From contig NZ_BBXD01000019.1 of NCBI RefSeq assembly GCF_001570545.1, positions 62,001 to 126,000 of the forward strand: DNA of 64,000 nt. The letters run 5' to 3'. The stretch is from Herbidospora mongoliensis. GTDB taxonomy: Bacteria; Actinomycetota; Actinomycetes; Streptosporangiales; Streptosporangiaceae. Position numbers and translations under genes: made by a program. Of this stretch, positions 1 through 8,821 are shown piece after piece. The notes below the pieces were generated by a model. The model did no database searches and was not told the origin of the DNA. It saw only the letters and a list, made by a program, of their open reading frames with translations. Position 1 is the stretch's first letter; each line of letters begins with the position of its first letter.

Positions 1-1151
1 TACGGCCGGCGCGTCGGCCGCTCGTCGTCACCGGGCGGCTGCGGCGTGGAGTAGGGCCGATGATGCCGAGGCGGAAAGTCAGAGGGCCGCCCCTGCCGGA
101 GACCCGGATCAGGCGGATAGATCCCCTCAGGCGTCGCGTCCGGGTTCCGAATGCCCGGATCAACCGGATAGACGGGCTCCACGCCGGACGGCAGGCCCTC
201 CTCCCGCGCGGCTCTCACCCCGCCGAGCCCGGCGAGCCCGCTCAACCGGCCGGTGTCACCGAACGACCCCGAGTCCCGGCCGCCCTCATCGCCCGCGGCT
301 TCCCGCGACCGGCCGGTGGCGCCGAACGGGTGAGCGCCCCGCGCCCCACCGAGGTCTTCAGCCGCGTCGTCTCGCGACCGCCCGGAGTCACCGGACCGTC
401 CCGCCTCGTCGAACGCACCGAGTCCAAGAGGATCGGCGCTCCGCGCCCCACCCGGGGCACCCAACGGATCTGACCGCCTGACATCGTCCAATCCATCGGT
501 TTCGCGCGACCGACCAGGAGTGCCTAACGGATCGAACCGCCCGGCCTCGTCGAATCCGTCAGCTTCTCGCACCCGGTCGGCGTCGGCGCCCGCATGGGCA
601 CCTCGCGACCGTCCGGGGACACCTGATGGACCAGGCCGCCCGCTCTCATCGGCACCGCGCGACCCACCCAAGCTGGACCGCTCGGCCTCGTCGAACCTGT
701 CGGCCCGTGCCCGGCCGCTCGTACCGCCGGCTTGCGGCCCACCAGGGTCGCCAGAGGGAGCGCCCGCGTCGCCTGGTGCGGGAGGTAGCGGCGATCCCGC
801 CAGGGGCCAGACGACCTGGTCCTGCGGCTCGCCCGGACGTGGGCCGATCGGGCCGTGGCGGCGTTCGCCCAGGGCCTCGAACGGTAATGACCCGATCACC
901 CGCCTGGGCAGGGTCGCGTCGAGGTTGTCGGCGGGATCCGGCTCGGGCTCGTCGGGGCCGGCCGAGCCGTCATAGGGGCGTCGGCCTCGTACCGGCGGAT
1001 CTTCCGGGGTCGGGGCGGCGAAGGGGGGCAGGGCCCAGGGTGAGGTGCGGTGGCGGGGACTCTCCTCGGGGGTCGTGGCAGGGCCCGGTGGCGAGTGATG
1101 GAGCTTCGGCGGGACTTCCGGCTGCTCCTCGTCTTCGGGGGGCACGGCCAC
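1..1151 (-). CDS. Partial gene: long disordered Pro/Gly/Arg/Asp-rich protein (3' end outside the window)
   Basis: A minus-strand frame stays open for about 383 codons from a GTG at 1151 (AGGAGG-type ribosome site with a 4-nt spacer) to the window edge. The N-terminus is acidic and proline-rich. After about residue 140 the sequence becomes low-complexity, with degenerate repeats in which an FDEAGR-like block, a DPLG-like block and a GRSRE-like block recur. No membrane segment, signal peptide or known fold is visible in this part. Such N-terminal disordered stretches in actinomycetes often precede a membrane or catalytic domain, but that part would lie outside the window. The plus-strand open frames here are shadows. 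Function unknown. Confidence 0.6.
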   Translation of the reverse strand, partial: MAVPPEDEEQPEVPPKLHHSPPGPATTPEESPRHRTSPWALPPFAAPTPEDPPVRGRRPYDGSAGPDEPEPDPADNLDATLPRRVIGSLPFEALGERRHGPIGPRPGEPQDQVVWPLAGSPLPPAPGDAGAPSGDPGGPQAGGTSGRARADRFDEAERSSLGGSRGADESGRPGPSGVPGRSRGAHAGADADRVREADGFDEAGRFDPLGTPGRSRETDGLDDVRRSDPLGAPGGARSADPLGLGAFDEAGRSGDSGRSRDDAAEDLGGARGAHPFGATGRSREAAGDEGGRDSGSFGDTGRLSGLAGLGGVRAAREEGLPSGVEPVYPVDPGIRNPDATPEGIYPPDPGLRQGRPSDFPPRHHRPYSTPQPPGDDERPTRRP

Positions 1152-1250
1152 TTAACCTCCTCCTGTCGACCGTTCCACACATGTCTGGGAGGGACGCAAT
1201 CCCTCTGATACCCCTCCCCTAACCCACGATCACCTCCTCTCTAGTGAGAT

Positions 1251-2177
1251 TTATCCGCCCTCCACTGAAATTCCCGACTTACGTGTCAAAACCACGACAC
1301 CAACCCCAAAAACGCCAAATTGCACGATCGTTCCCACCAGGGTCTGCCAGGGCAGAGAACCCTGCTCCAGGGCCGATCCCAGACCACCGGCCGCCGCCGC
1401 GAGCCCGAACGCCGCCACGTTGTTCACCGCGTGCAGCGCGATGGCCGACTCGAGCCCGCCGGTGCGGATCGAAACCCATCCCATGAGGACGCCGAACCCG
1501 AAGGTATAGGCGATCCCGAAGTCGGTGTAGCCGTGAAAGGCTGCGAACACGGCCGACGAGATGATGATCCCCCACCACGGATTGCGCAGATACGTACCGA
1601 ATGCTTGAACCACCCAGCCACGGAACGCGTATTCCTCTGCAGCCGCTTGGAGCGGCACGAGGAGCAGGATCACCAGCAGCGGCACGAGCAGATTGGACCA
1701 GCCAGCCCAGCCGTATCCCGGAGATTCTCCCGTAGCCACCAAAGTCAGGCTCTGGGCGGCCTCCCCCAGCACGACCGCGAGGACCGCCAATGGAACGCAT
1801 CGGAAGAGCCACCGCCACCGCAGCCGTCCCGCGACCGACGAAAGGGTTCCGGGTGGGCGCCGCTGAACCAACCAGGCCGCCCCCAGCGCGATGGGGATCA
1901 GGATCGCGATCGCCACGAGCTGGAACGCCAGATCGAGGGTCGGATCCTCGAACAGCACCCGGCCGGAGGAGAACGCCGTCGGCAGGCCCCCCGCCGCGGC
2001 CAGGATCACCCCGACCAGCCCCAGCATCGCCGACAGTGCGACGTAGACGACCACGATCAGCAGGGTGCCGAGCAGGGGCCGCCACCACCGGTTCACCGGG
2101 GTGCGCGCGAGCTGGTCGTACCGCGAGCCCGGTGGCGGCGGGACGATCCACGGCTGAAGCGAAGGCTGCTCGATCAC
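1251..2177 (-). CDS. CPBP (Abi/CAAX-type) family intramembrane metalloprotease
   Basis: 308-residue polytopic membrane protein. It has about seven or eight hydrophobic segments after a short cytosolic N-terminus. The C-terminal half carries the family motifs: an EEYAFR block (motif 1, EExxxR), an FAAFHG block (motif 2, FxxxH) and an HAVNN block (motif 3, HxxxN). These residues form the intramembrane metal/catalytic site of CPBP proteases. Bacterial members process prenylated or bacteriocin-related peptides, or act in immunity to them. The substrate here is unknown. It is transcribed divergently from the secreted protein at 2279, and a perfect palindrome (2221-2240) lies between them. Confidence 0.85.
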   Translation of the reverse strand: MIEQPSLQPWIVPPPPGSRYDQLARTPVNRWWRPLLGTLLIVVVYVALSAMLGLVGVILAAAGGLPTAFSSGRVLFEDPTLDLAFQLVAIAILIPIALGAAWLVQRRPPGTLSSVAGRLRWRWLFRCVPLAVLAVVLGEAAQSLTLVATGESPGYGWAGWSNLLVPLLVILLLVPLQAAAEEYAFRGWVVQAFGTYLRNPWWGIIISSAVFAAFHGYTDFGIAYTFGFGVLMGWVSIRTGGLESAIALHAVNNVAAFGLAAAAGGLGSALEQGSLPWQTLVGTIVQFGVFGVGVVVLTRKSGISVEGG

Positions 2178-2220
2178 GCCCCCATTCTCAGCCCTGACGA
2201 GTGCGCATTAGTCCACAGAC

Positions 2221-2240
2221 AAACGCGGCCCGCCGCGTTT
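2221..2240. promoter_or_regulatory. Perfect 8-4-8 palindrome in a divergent promoter region
   Basis: Arms AAACGCGG and CCGCGTTT are separated by CCCG. The element lies between the divergent starts at 2177 and 2279, about 39 bases upstream of the plus-strand gene. Its position fits an operator for a dimeric regulator. No candidate regulator is adjacent. Short GC palindromes can arise by chance in such DNA, but the AAA/TTT ends make this less likely. Confidence 0.4.
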
Positions 2241-2278
2241 CACTCTGGGGACGGAAACAATCCCAGGAGATACGGAAC

Positions 2279-2980
2279 ATGAGCCGGCTAGGACCCATAT
2301 ACACATTGGCCGTCGGAGCCGTGATGACCGCCGGACTGACGGTGGCCAGCGCGACGGCCTCACCCGCCATCCAGGAAACCTCCGCCAGCGTGGCGGCAGG
2401 GCCGCAGGCCAACACCGAGGCGACCCCAGAGGCCACCGCGGACGCCACTCCCGACTCCACCCAGGAGCCCGAGGAGGTGGCGGCCCCCGAAGACCAGGAC
2501 ACCACCCCGAAGAAGGTCGACTACGCCGGTGTCGTGGATCAGAACGGCGGCCTGATCGCCATCTCGATCCGCAACGGCAAGGTCGTCGGCTACTTCTGCG
2601 ACGGCCAGATCGAGGCGTGGCTGAAGGGCACCGCTGAAGACAACACCGTCACCCTCGAAGGGAAAGACACCCTGGTCACCGCGGCCCTCCGCGGCGGCAA
2701 GGCGCAGGGCCGCATCGAGTTCAAGAACAAGTCGTGGCGCTTCTCCGCCGCGACCGTCAAGAAGCCCTCAGGCCTCTACCGAGCCACCGCCCAGGTACGC
2801 GGCGCCCGCGTCGTCGGCGGCTGGATCAAGCTCCCCAACGGCCAGTCGGTCGGCCGCATCATGATCGGCGAGAACGCCGGCGAGGCCGCCCCGGCCTTCG
2901 ACGGCGGCGTCCAGAAGTGGTACGGCATCCCGCTGACCCCCCAGGACCCCGACGGCTTCATCGACTCGTTCCTGTCCTGA
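2279..2980 (+). CDS. Secreted protein of unknown function
   Basis: 233 residues. I chose the ATG at 2279 because AGGAGA lies about 9 bases upstream; an upstream in-frame ATG at 2201 has no ribosome site and lies inside the divergent promoter. The N-terminus is a Sec signal peptide (hydrophobic segment, then an ATA-SPA cleavage-like site). A Thr/Glu/Pro-rich disordered linker follows (about residues 40-75), then a folded C-terminal domain of about 150 residues rich in beta-type sequence (YAGVVDQNGGLIAISIRNGK, then GYFCDG). No family recognised. It is probably extracellular or wall-associated. Confidence 0.8.
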   Translation: MSRLGPIYTLAVGAVMTAGLTVASATASPAIQETSASVAAGPQANTEATPEATADATPDSTQEPEEVAAPEDQDTTPKKVDYAGVVDQNGGLIAISIRNGKVVGYFCDGQIEAWLKGTAEDNTVTLEGKDTLVTAALRGGKAQGRIEFKNKSWRFSAATVKKPSGLYRATAQVRGARVVGGWIKLPNGQSVGRIMIGENAGEAAPAFDGGVQKWYGIPLTPQDPDGFIDSFLS

Positions 2981-3063
2981 CCACCCCCGCCACCCCTGCC
3001 TTCCCGCCCGGCCCCACAAGGCCTGACTCCTTGATGACCTCCTTGAGAGCCTGAGAGCCTGAG

Positions 3064-3621
3064 ATGTCCCACACCCAAGTCGCCCCCCAGCGCCGTGGCG
3101 CCGTCGCCCTACTCGTCATCCCCGTCCTCGCCGGCGGCCTCGTCGCCGCCGCGCTCGGGGTGTACGGCGAACTTCACCCCCCGACCGGTTTCGCCGTCGG
3201 CATCGCCGGGTTCTCCGGCCCGCTGGCGATGAAGGTCTGGCTGACCACGATCGCCGCCGTGCTGGCGATCGTCCAGGTGTTCACGGCGTTCGCCATTTGG
3301 GGCAAGATCCCCGTCCAGGGGTCGTGGCCCGGTCCGGTGCACCGGTGGTCGGGACGCCTGGCGTTCCTGGCCACCGTGCCGGTCGCCTTCCACTGTCTCT
3401 ACTCGGTGGGCGCGCGCTACGACGACCCGCGCGTCATGTTCCACTCGATCCTCGGCTGCCTCTTCTACGGCGTGTTCGTCACGAAGATGCTGTCGCTACC
3501 CAAGCGCGGCCTGCCCGGCTGGAGCCTGCCGGTCCTCGGCGGTCTCCTCTTCACCCTGCTGATCGGCCTCTGGCTGACCTCGTCGTTCTGGTTCTTCACG
3601 ACGATCGGCATCCAGTTCTAG
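3064..3621 (+). CDS. Four-helix membrane protein, DUF6529-like
   Basis: 185 residues with four predicted membrane segments (about residues 15-35, 58-80, 100-120 and 150-175). Conserved-looking histidines sit at the membrane borders (PVHRWSGRLAF, VAFHCLYS, MFHSILGCLF). The arrangement resembles ferric-reductase or cytochrome b561-like haem-binding bundles. I assign DUF6529 from recollection of this actinobacterial family; haem binding is inference. It follows the secreted protein at 2279 by 83 bases on the same strand and could share its transcript. Confidence 0.7.
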   Translation: MSHTQVAPQRRGAVALLVIPVLAGGLVAAALGVYGELHPPTGFAVGIAGFSGPLAMKVWLTTIAAVLAIVQVFTAFAIWGKIPVQGSWPGPVHRWSGRLAFLATVPVAFHCLYSVGARYDDPRVMFHSILGCLFYGVFVTKMLSLPKRGLPGWSLPVLGGLLFTLLIGLWLTSSFWFFTTIGIQF

Positions 3622-3651
3622 GAACGTCTGTCATCCAGGTTTCAAAGCCCC

Positions 3652-4587
3652 TCAGGGCCGCTCGAACCGCTTGGTTCGGGTGAGCCCTGCGGCGCGGCCC
3701 TTGGCCGCGACCACCAGCGCCATCTTGCGGGACGCCTCGTCGATCATCTCGTCGCCGAGCATGACCGCGCCGCGCCTCTCGACCGTCGTGTAGTAGTCGT
3801 ACGCGTCGAGGATGAGCTCGGCGTGGTCGTAGTCGTCCTGCGCGGGTGAGAACACCTCGTTCCCCGCGTCGATCTGCCCCGGGTGCAGCACCCACTTCCC
3901 GTCGAACCCCAGCGCCGCCGCGCGCGCCGCGACCCGCCGGAACCCGTCGACGTCCTTGATCTGCAGGTACGGCCCGTCGATCGCCTGCAGCCCGTGAGCC
4001 CTGGCCGCCATGAGGATGCGCATCAGGATGTAGTGGTAGGCGTCACCCTCGCCGTAACCGGGCGGCTGCTCCCCCACCACGAGCGTGCGCATCCCGATCG
4101 ACGCCATGAAGTCGGCCGGCCCGAACACCAGCGTCTCGACCCGTGCGGACGCCTGGGCGATCTCGTCGACGTTCACGAGCCCCCGGGCGCTCTCGATCTG
4201 CGCCTCGATCCCGATGGCCCCGGCCGGCAGCCCCACGGCCTTCTCGACCTGCGTCAGCAGCAGGTCGAGCCAGCGCACGTGGGAGGCGTCTTCGACTTTG
4301 GGCAGCATCAGGCAGTGGAGACGGTCACCGGCCCCCTCGACCACCTCGATGACGTCGCGGTACGTCCACGAGGTCGAAAGATCGTTGACCCGCACGACGA
4401 CCGTCTTGGCGCCCCAGTCACCGGTCTTCAGGGCCGAGACGATGTTCCCCCGGGCCGGCTCCTTGGCCAGCGGGGCCACCGAATCCTCCAGGTCGAGGAA
4501 GACCTCGTCGGCGGGCAGACCCTGGGCCTTCTCCAGGAAACGAGGGCTGCTCCCGGGTACCGCCAGACACGTACGACGCGCGCGCAT
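3652..4587 (-). CDS. HpcH/HpaI-CitE family lyase (CoA-ester lyase)
   Basis: 311 residues from the ATG at 4587, where the family's MRARRTCLAVPGSSPRF start occurs; an upstream ATG at 4635 adds an unconserved tail. TIM-barrel lyase of the citrate lyase beta-subunit / malyl-CoA lyase type. Visible family blocks: LAVPGSSPRFLEKA, DEVFLDLEDSVAPLAKEPAR (acidic metal-binding region), a later E-rich IEAQIESARGLVN (metal Glu), and FGPADFMAS. These enzymes cleave or condense acyl-CoA esters with glyoxylate, pyruvate or acetyl-CoA. The exact substrate cannot be read from the sequence. It is divergent from bioY. Confidence 0.85.
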   Translation of the reverse strand: MRARRTCLAVPGSSPRFLEKAQGLPADEVFLDLEDSVAPLAKEPARGNIVSALKTGDWGAKTVVVRVNDLSTSWTYRDVIEVVEGAGDRLHCLMLPKVEDASHVRWLDLLLTQVEKAVGLPAGAIGIEAQIESARGLVNVDEIAQASARVETLVFGPADFMASIGMRTLVVGEQPPGYGEGDAYHYILMRILMAARAHGLQAIDGPYLQIKDVDGFRRVAARAAALGFDGKWVLHPGQIDAGNEVFSPAQDDYDHAELILDAYDYYTTVERRGAVMLGDEMIDEASRKMALVVAAKGRAAGLTRTKRFERP

Positions 4588-4702
4588 GCGCCTAACCCTA
4601 CAAACCCGGGAGGCGGACGTTGTGCCCGGTGTCATAGGGGAACCAGAGGTGATCTATGTGATTAATAGGGAGGTAATGCCGCTTTCTCTAGGAGCCAAGC
4701 AG

Positions 4703-5263
4703 ATGTCCCGAGCCGTCGCCGCGAGCCGTCCCGCGGTCCTGTCCGACCTCATCCCCGGCACGATCGTCCGTGACGTCGTCCTCGTCATCGCGGCCGCCGC
4801 GCTGACCGGTGCGGCCGCCCAGGTGGCGTTCCCGGTCCCGGGCAGCCCCGTGCCGGTGACCCTCCAGACCTTCGCCGTGCTGCTGTCGGGCGCCACCCTG
4901 GGCCTGTGGCGGGCCGCCGCCGGTATGGCCCTCTACCTGCTCGCGGGCCTGGCGGGCGTGCCGTGGTTCACCGCGGCGGGCGACGCCACGCTCGGCTACG
5001 TGGTCGGCTTCTTCCTGGCCGCCGCGGTCGTCGGCGCGCTGGCCGGGCGAGGCGGTGACCGTACGGTCGGCAGGGCCGTCGCCACGATGCTCGCCGGCAC
5101 GGTCCTGATCTACCTGATCGGCGTGCCGTGGCTGGCCGTGGCCGCCGACATGAGCCTGGCGACCGCGATCGAGAAGGGCGTCGTGCCGTTCCTCATCGGC
5201 GACGGGATCAAGGTCCTGCTGGCCGCCGGGCTGCTCCCCGCAGCATGGAAAATCGCCTCCTGA
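4703..5263 (+). CDS. bioY: Biotin transporter BioY (S component)
   Basis: 186 residues, the usual BioY size. The ATG at 4703 follows AGGAG by about 9 bases; an ATG at 4674 would leave only 2 bases after GGGAGG. Six hydrophobic segments carry family signatures: the PVPGSPVPVTLQTFAVLLSGATLG region, YLLAGLAGVPWF, and the C-terminal GDGIKVLLAAGL. It captures biotin in the membrane, alone or with an ECF energizing module; no ecfA/ecfT genes are in the window. The following gene starts 18 bases downstream and is probably co-transcribed. Confidence 0.92.
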   Translation: MSRAVAASRPAVLSDLIPGTIVRDVVLVIAAAALTGAAAQVAFPVPGSPVPVTLQTFAVLLSGATLGLWRAAAGMALYLLAGLAGVPWFTAAGDATLGYVVGFFLAAAVVGALAGRGGDRTVGRAVATMLAGTVLIYLIGVPWLAVAADMSLATAIEKGVVPFLIGDGIKVLLAAGLLPAAWKIAS

Positions 5264-5280
5264 CAGGAGGTTTGACCTGT

Positions 5281-5661
5281 GTGAAACTGGCGGTCATGAG
5301 CCCCGCGTTGATCGAAGACGCCGCGAAGCGGTCGAGCGTGCTCTGGGTGGTGCTGCCCGAGGGCACCCGCCTGGCCTGGCACGTCTGGCATGACGACGCC
5401 ATCTACCTGGTGGTCGGGGGCGGGGAGCAGAACCTCCCCGGCCTCACCGCCCAGCACGAGATCGAGATCGTGCTCCGCAGCAAGGACAACGGCGCCCAGC
5501 TCGTCCGCTTCCCCGCGGCAGTCGAGGTGGTCGACCAGAAGGCGAGCCCCGAGGTGGTGGCCGCCCTCGCCAAGGAACGGCTGAACGCCCCCGACGCGGC
5601 GGGCCTGCCGGCCCGGTGGGCGAAGCGGTCGGCGGTGGTCCGGCTCAGGCCGTCGAGTTGA
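5281..5661 (+). CDS. Conserved actinobacterial hypothetical protein, possible flavin-binding split-barrel fold
   Basis: 126 residues from the GTG at 5281, ten bases after an AGGAGG site. The middle contains WHVWHDDAIYLVVGGGEQ and PGL, followed by an EIEIVLRSKDNGAQLVRF strand region and a tryptophan-containing basic C-terminus. This layout recalls small pyridoxamine-phosphate-oxidase-like (FMN split barrel) proteins, but no catalytic motif is clear, so the fold is inference. Its 3' end overlaps the convergent EamA gene by 17 bases. Confidence 0.7.
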   Translation: MKLAVMSPALIEDAAKRSSVLWVVLPEGTRLAWHVWHDDAIYLVVGGGEQNLPGLTAQHEIEIVLRSKDNGAQLVRFPAAVEVVDQKASPEVVAALAKERLNAPDAAGLPARWAKRSAVVRLRPSS

Positions 5662-6592
5662 GCACGGGTTCACGCACGGCGGGCGCCTCTTCCGGGGCCC
5701 GCCGCATCGTGGCCGTCTGCGCCAGCAGCGCGCCGAGCAGCACGACCGCGCCACCGATGATCTGGTAGGCGCCCAGCGCCTCACCCAGCAGGACCCACGC
5801 GATCAGCGCGCCGGTGATGACCTCCAGCGAGGCCACCGTCGCCCCCACCGCCGCCGACAGTCGCCGCACCGCCGTCACGCCCGTCACGTACGCCACCACG
5901 GTCGCCACCAGGATCAGCCAGCCGGCCGCCCCGGCCACGGGAAGCGTGTTGCCCGCCACGGTCACGGCGTCGCCGAAGACCGTCCAGTCGATCGACCACG
6001 GCTGCGCGAACGGCAGCAGAACGACCGCCGCCCCGAGCATGCCCCAGGCCACCAGGCCGAGCGGGTCGACGTGCAGGTTGTCGCTCATCAGGAAATATCC
6101 GGCGCAGCACGCCGCCGCCACCAGGGCGATCAGCAGGCCGAGCAGGTCGAGCGTCAGCCCGTCCCAGACCTCGACGACCACCGCGAGTCCGGTCACCGCG
6201 ATCACCGCGCCGATGTAGGCCGCCTTGGGGAGCCTGATCTTGCGGACGAAGCGCACCCAGAGCACCACCAGGACCGGCGAGGTGTACTCGATCAGCAACG
6301 TGACACCGACGGGCAGCCGCTGGATGGCCAGGAAGAACAGCGCCTGGACTCCGGCCACCGCGACCAGGGCGTACAGACCGAAGAAGAGCCACTGGGAACG
6401 GGGGATGCGCAGCGCGGCGGGCCGCACCAGAGCCAGCACGAGCATGAGCAGCAGCCCGGCGCCCGCCATGCGCACCCACACCGACTCCAGCGGCGCGAGC
6501 CCGGCGGCCCCCAGGTACTTCGCCATCGGCCCGGAGAACCCGAAGCACAACGCCGAGACGACTGCGATACCAAGGCTGACTGACCTGATCAT
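5645..6592 (-). CDS. EamA/DMT family permease
   Basis: 315 residues with ten predicted membrane helices arranged as two five-helix EamA repeats. The first repeat starts near LGIAVVSALCFGFSGPMAKYL; the second contains LVAAACCAGYFLMSD and ends near LIAWVLLGEALGAYQIIGGAVVLLGAL, a typical EamA end block. Members export amino acids or metabolites. Substrate unknown. Its N-terminus lies 82 bases from the divergent gene at 6675. Confidence 0.88.
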   Translation of the reverse strand: MIRSVSLGIAVVSALCFGFSGPMAKYLGAAGLAPLESVWVRMAGAGLLLMLVLALVRPAALRIPRSQWLFFGLYALVAVAGVQALFFLAIQRLPVGVTLLIEYTSPVLVVLWVRFVRKIRLPKAAYIGAVIAVTGLAVVVEVWDGLTLDLLGLLIALVAAACCAGYFLMSDNLHVDPLGLVAWGMLGAAVVLLPFAQPWSIDWTVFGDAVTVAGNTLPVAGAAGWLILVATVVAYVTGVTAVRRLSAAVGATVASLEVITGALIAWVLLGEALGAYQIIGGAVVLLGALLAQTATMRRAPEEAPAVREPVLNSTA

Positions 6593-6674
6593 GACTCTTC
6601 CCTGTAACTACCGTGGACCTACTTTGATCCTGTCATATCGGACCTGACCGGCACATCCCCATAACCTGCGAAGC

Positions 6675-7883
6675 GTGGAGCGGATCTTCGTGGCCCGGCT
6701 GGCCGGGCTCGCGGTGTTCGATCCCGCCGGTGACAAGATCGGCCGGATCCGGGACGTGGTCGTCGCACTGCGCGGCCACTTGCCTCCGCGCGTCCACGGC
6801 TATGTCGTGGAGGTACAGCCGCGCCGCCGGGTGTTCCTGCCGATCACCCGGGTGATCTCAGTGGAGGCCGGGGCGGTGATCTTCACCGGCCGCCTCAACC
6901 TGCGCCGCTTCGAGCAGCGCGAATCGGAGACCCTCGCGATCGGCGAGCTCCTCGACCTGAAGATCACCGTCGACGACGTGCCCGGCACCGTCCTCGACCT
7001 GGCCATGGAGCAGCCCAACCCGCCCGACTGGCTGATCACCAAGGTCGCCTTCCGGAGCGGCACCCGCCGCAGGGGCGAGACCACGGTCGTCGACTGGGGC
7101 CTGGTCAGCGGCTTCGAGGTGGCGCAGAAGGACCAGGGCGCACTGAGCCTGCTGGCCGCCTTCGACGCCATGCGCCCGGCCGACCTGGCCGGAGTGCTCC
7201 AGGAGCTGCCCGGCAAGCGCATGGCCGAGGTCGCCGCCGCGCTCAACGACGACCGGCTGGCCGACGTGCTGGAGGAGCTGCCCGAACGCGACCAGGTCAC
7301 CGTCCTGGGGAACCTCGACGCGGAACGGGCCGCCGACGTGCTCGAGCACATGGGCCCCGACGACGCCGCCGACCTGCTCCAGGAGCTCCCGCCCGAACAG
7401 GCCGAGGCCCTGCTGGCCCTGATGATCCCCGAAGAGGCCGATCCGGTACGCCGCCTCCTCGGCTACGCCGAGGACACCGCTGGCGGCATGATGACCACCG
7501 AGCCCGTCATCCTGCCCCCCAACGCCACCGTCGCCGAGGCGCTGGCCCGGCTGCGCAACCGCGAGCAGCCCCCCTCGATCGCCGCCCAGGTCTTCGTGTC
7601 CCGCCCGCCCACCGAGACCCCCACCGGCCGCTATCTCGGCATGGCGCACATCCAGCGGCTGCTCCGCGAACCCAGCTTCACCCTGATCGGCTCGCTCGTC
7701 GACGGCAGCGTCGATCCGATCAGACCCGAGTTCTCCCTCCCCGAGGTGGCCTCCTACCTGGCCACCTACAACCTGGTGGCGGCCCCGGTGATCGACGAGG
7801 ACGGCCGCCTGATCGGCGCGGTGACCGTCGACGACGTGCTGGACCACCTGCTGCCCGAAGACTGGCGGAAGCGACATGACTGA
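6675..7883 (+). CDS. PRC-barrel / MgtE_N / CBS domain protein
   Basis: 402 residues from a GTG. Domains in order: an N-terminal PRC-barrel-like region (about 1-75, FDPAGDKIGRIRDVVV), a second beta-rich region to about 155, the MgtE intracellular N domain of Asp/Leu-rich helices (about 155-270, with repeats of ADVLEELP and ADLLQELP), and two CBS domains (about 270-400, AEDTAGGMMTTEP to VTVDDVLDHLLP). It lacks the MgtE membrane channel, so it is a soluble relative that may sense Mg or nucleotides. The DUF1003 gene overlaps it by 8 bases and probably supplies a membrane partner. Mycobacterial Rv1232c lies in the same neighbourhood. Confidence 0.88.
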   Translation: MERIFVARLAGLAVFDPAGDKIGRIRDVVVALRGHLPPRVHGYVVEVQPRRRVFLPITRVISVEAGAVIFTGRLNLRRFEQRESETLAIGELLDLKITVDDVPGTVLDLAMEQPNPPDWLITKVAFRSGTRRRGETTVVDWGLVSGFEVAQKDQGALSLLAAFDAMRPADLAGVLQELPGKRMAEVAAALNDDRLADVLEELPERDQVTVLGNLDAERAADVLEHMGPDDAADLLQELPPEQAEALLALMIPEEADPVRRLLGYAEDTAGGMMTTEPVILPPNATVAEALARLRNREQPPSIAAQVFVSRPPTETPTGRYLGMAHIQRLLREPSFTLIGSLVDGSVDPIRPEFSLPEVASYLATYNLVAAPVIDEDGRLIGAVTVDDVLDHLLPEDWRKRHD

Positions 7884-8349
7884 AGGCCGTCTCGACCAAC
7901 CACGCGAACTGCGCAGGCAACTGCCCATCCGGTACGACGCCGAGGCGTTCGGCAAATGGTCGGAGAAGTTCGCCCGGTTCCTGGGCACCGCGAGCTTCCT
8001 GGTCTACATGACCGCGTTCGTGATCATCTGGATCGGCTGGAACGCGCTGACCCCGATGAACTTCGACCCCTACCCGTTCATCTTCCTGACCCTGATGTTG
8101 TCGCTCCAGGCGTCGTACGCCGCCCCGCTGATCCTGCTCGCGCAGAACCGCCAGGACGACCGCGACCGGGTTCAGGGCGAGCAGGACCGCCACGCGGCGG
8201 AGCAGAACCGGGCCGAGCTCGAATATCTGACCCGGGAGATCGCCGCGCTGCGGATCGCCCTCGGTGAGGTCGCCACCCGCGACTTCATCAAGGCCGAGGC
8301 CGACTGGCTAGTCGACCAGCTTGACGGCAAGCGCGGCACACTGCCCTAG
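7876..8349 (+). CDS. DUF1003 family membrane protein
   Basis: 157 residues. Two adjacent membrane segments (about 40-62, TASFLVYMTAFVIIWIGWN, and 70-95) are followed by the DUF1003 hallmark LSLQASYAAPLILLAQNRQDDRDR. A charged coiled-coil tail covers about 100-157. Function is unknown. The tight translational coupling with the MgtE_N/CBS protein suggests that the two work together at the membrane. The gene's 3' end overlaps the convergent marR gene by 42 bases. Confidence 0.88.
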   Translation: MTEGRLDQPRELRRQLPIRYDAEAFGKWSEKFARFLGTASFLVYMTAFVIIWIGWNALTPMNFDPYPFIFLTLMLSLQASYAAPLILLAQNRQDDRDRVQGEQDRHAAEQNRAELEYLTREIAALRIALGEVATRDFIKAEADWLVDQLDGKRGTLP

Positions 8350-8766
8350 TTCGTCGCCGGTCAGCCGGTCGACGAATTCGGCCCGAACCCCCCGCAGGTA
8401 GGTCGGTGTGGCCTCGCCGAGACGGATGACACCCTTCTCGGTCAGCACGGCGTAAAGGCCGCGCGCGTCGCTCGGGCAGGCCTGCCGTTCGACCAGGCCG
8501 TCGCGTTGCAGCCGGTCGATGAGCCGGGTCAGCCCGCTGCGCGACAGCAGCACCCGGCCGGCGAGATCGTTCATCCGCAGCCGCCGGTAGGGCGCCTCGG
8601 ACAGTTGGAGCAGCACATCGTAGGAGGCCATCGCCAGATCGTGGGACTCCAGGAGGTCGGATTCGATGCTCCGGGTGATCCGCATCTGGGCGCGCTGCAT
8701 CATGCGCCAGACCTCGATTTGGTCCGCCGACAGGACAGGCGGACTTGTCGGACTCACCCGCGCCAT
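8308..8766 (-). CDS. MarR family transcriptional regulator
   Basis: 152 residues. A winged-helix MarR core is visible: a helical dimer N-terminus, then YDVLLQLSEAPYRRLRMNDLAGRVLLSRSGLTRLIDRLQRDGLV (recognition helix LSRSGLTRLIDRL) and the wing with SDARGLYAVLTEKG. It binds palindromic DNA and usually responds to phenolic or oxidative ligands. It lies 56 bases from, and divergent to, the mrp gene. The target is unknown. Confidence 0.88.
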   Translation of the reverse strand: MARVSPTSPPVLSADQIEVWRMMQRAQMRITRSIESDLLESHDLAMASYDVLLQLSEAPYRRLRMNDLAGRVLLSRSGLTRLIDRLQRDGLVERQACPSDARGLYAVLTEKGVIRLGEATPTYLRGVRAEFVDRLTGDELGQCAALAVKLVD

Positions 8767-8821
8767 CCTAGACGTGTGGCCTACGTTCGTAGGACTGGTC
8801 GGCAGTTCGTAGCATGACTAC

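Noticed and set aside
60-1222. Plus-strand open frames in the first 1.2 kb
   Set aside because: They are antisense to a continuous minus-strand frame with a ribosome site, and show arginine/proline shadow composition.
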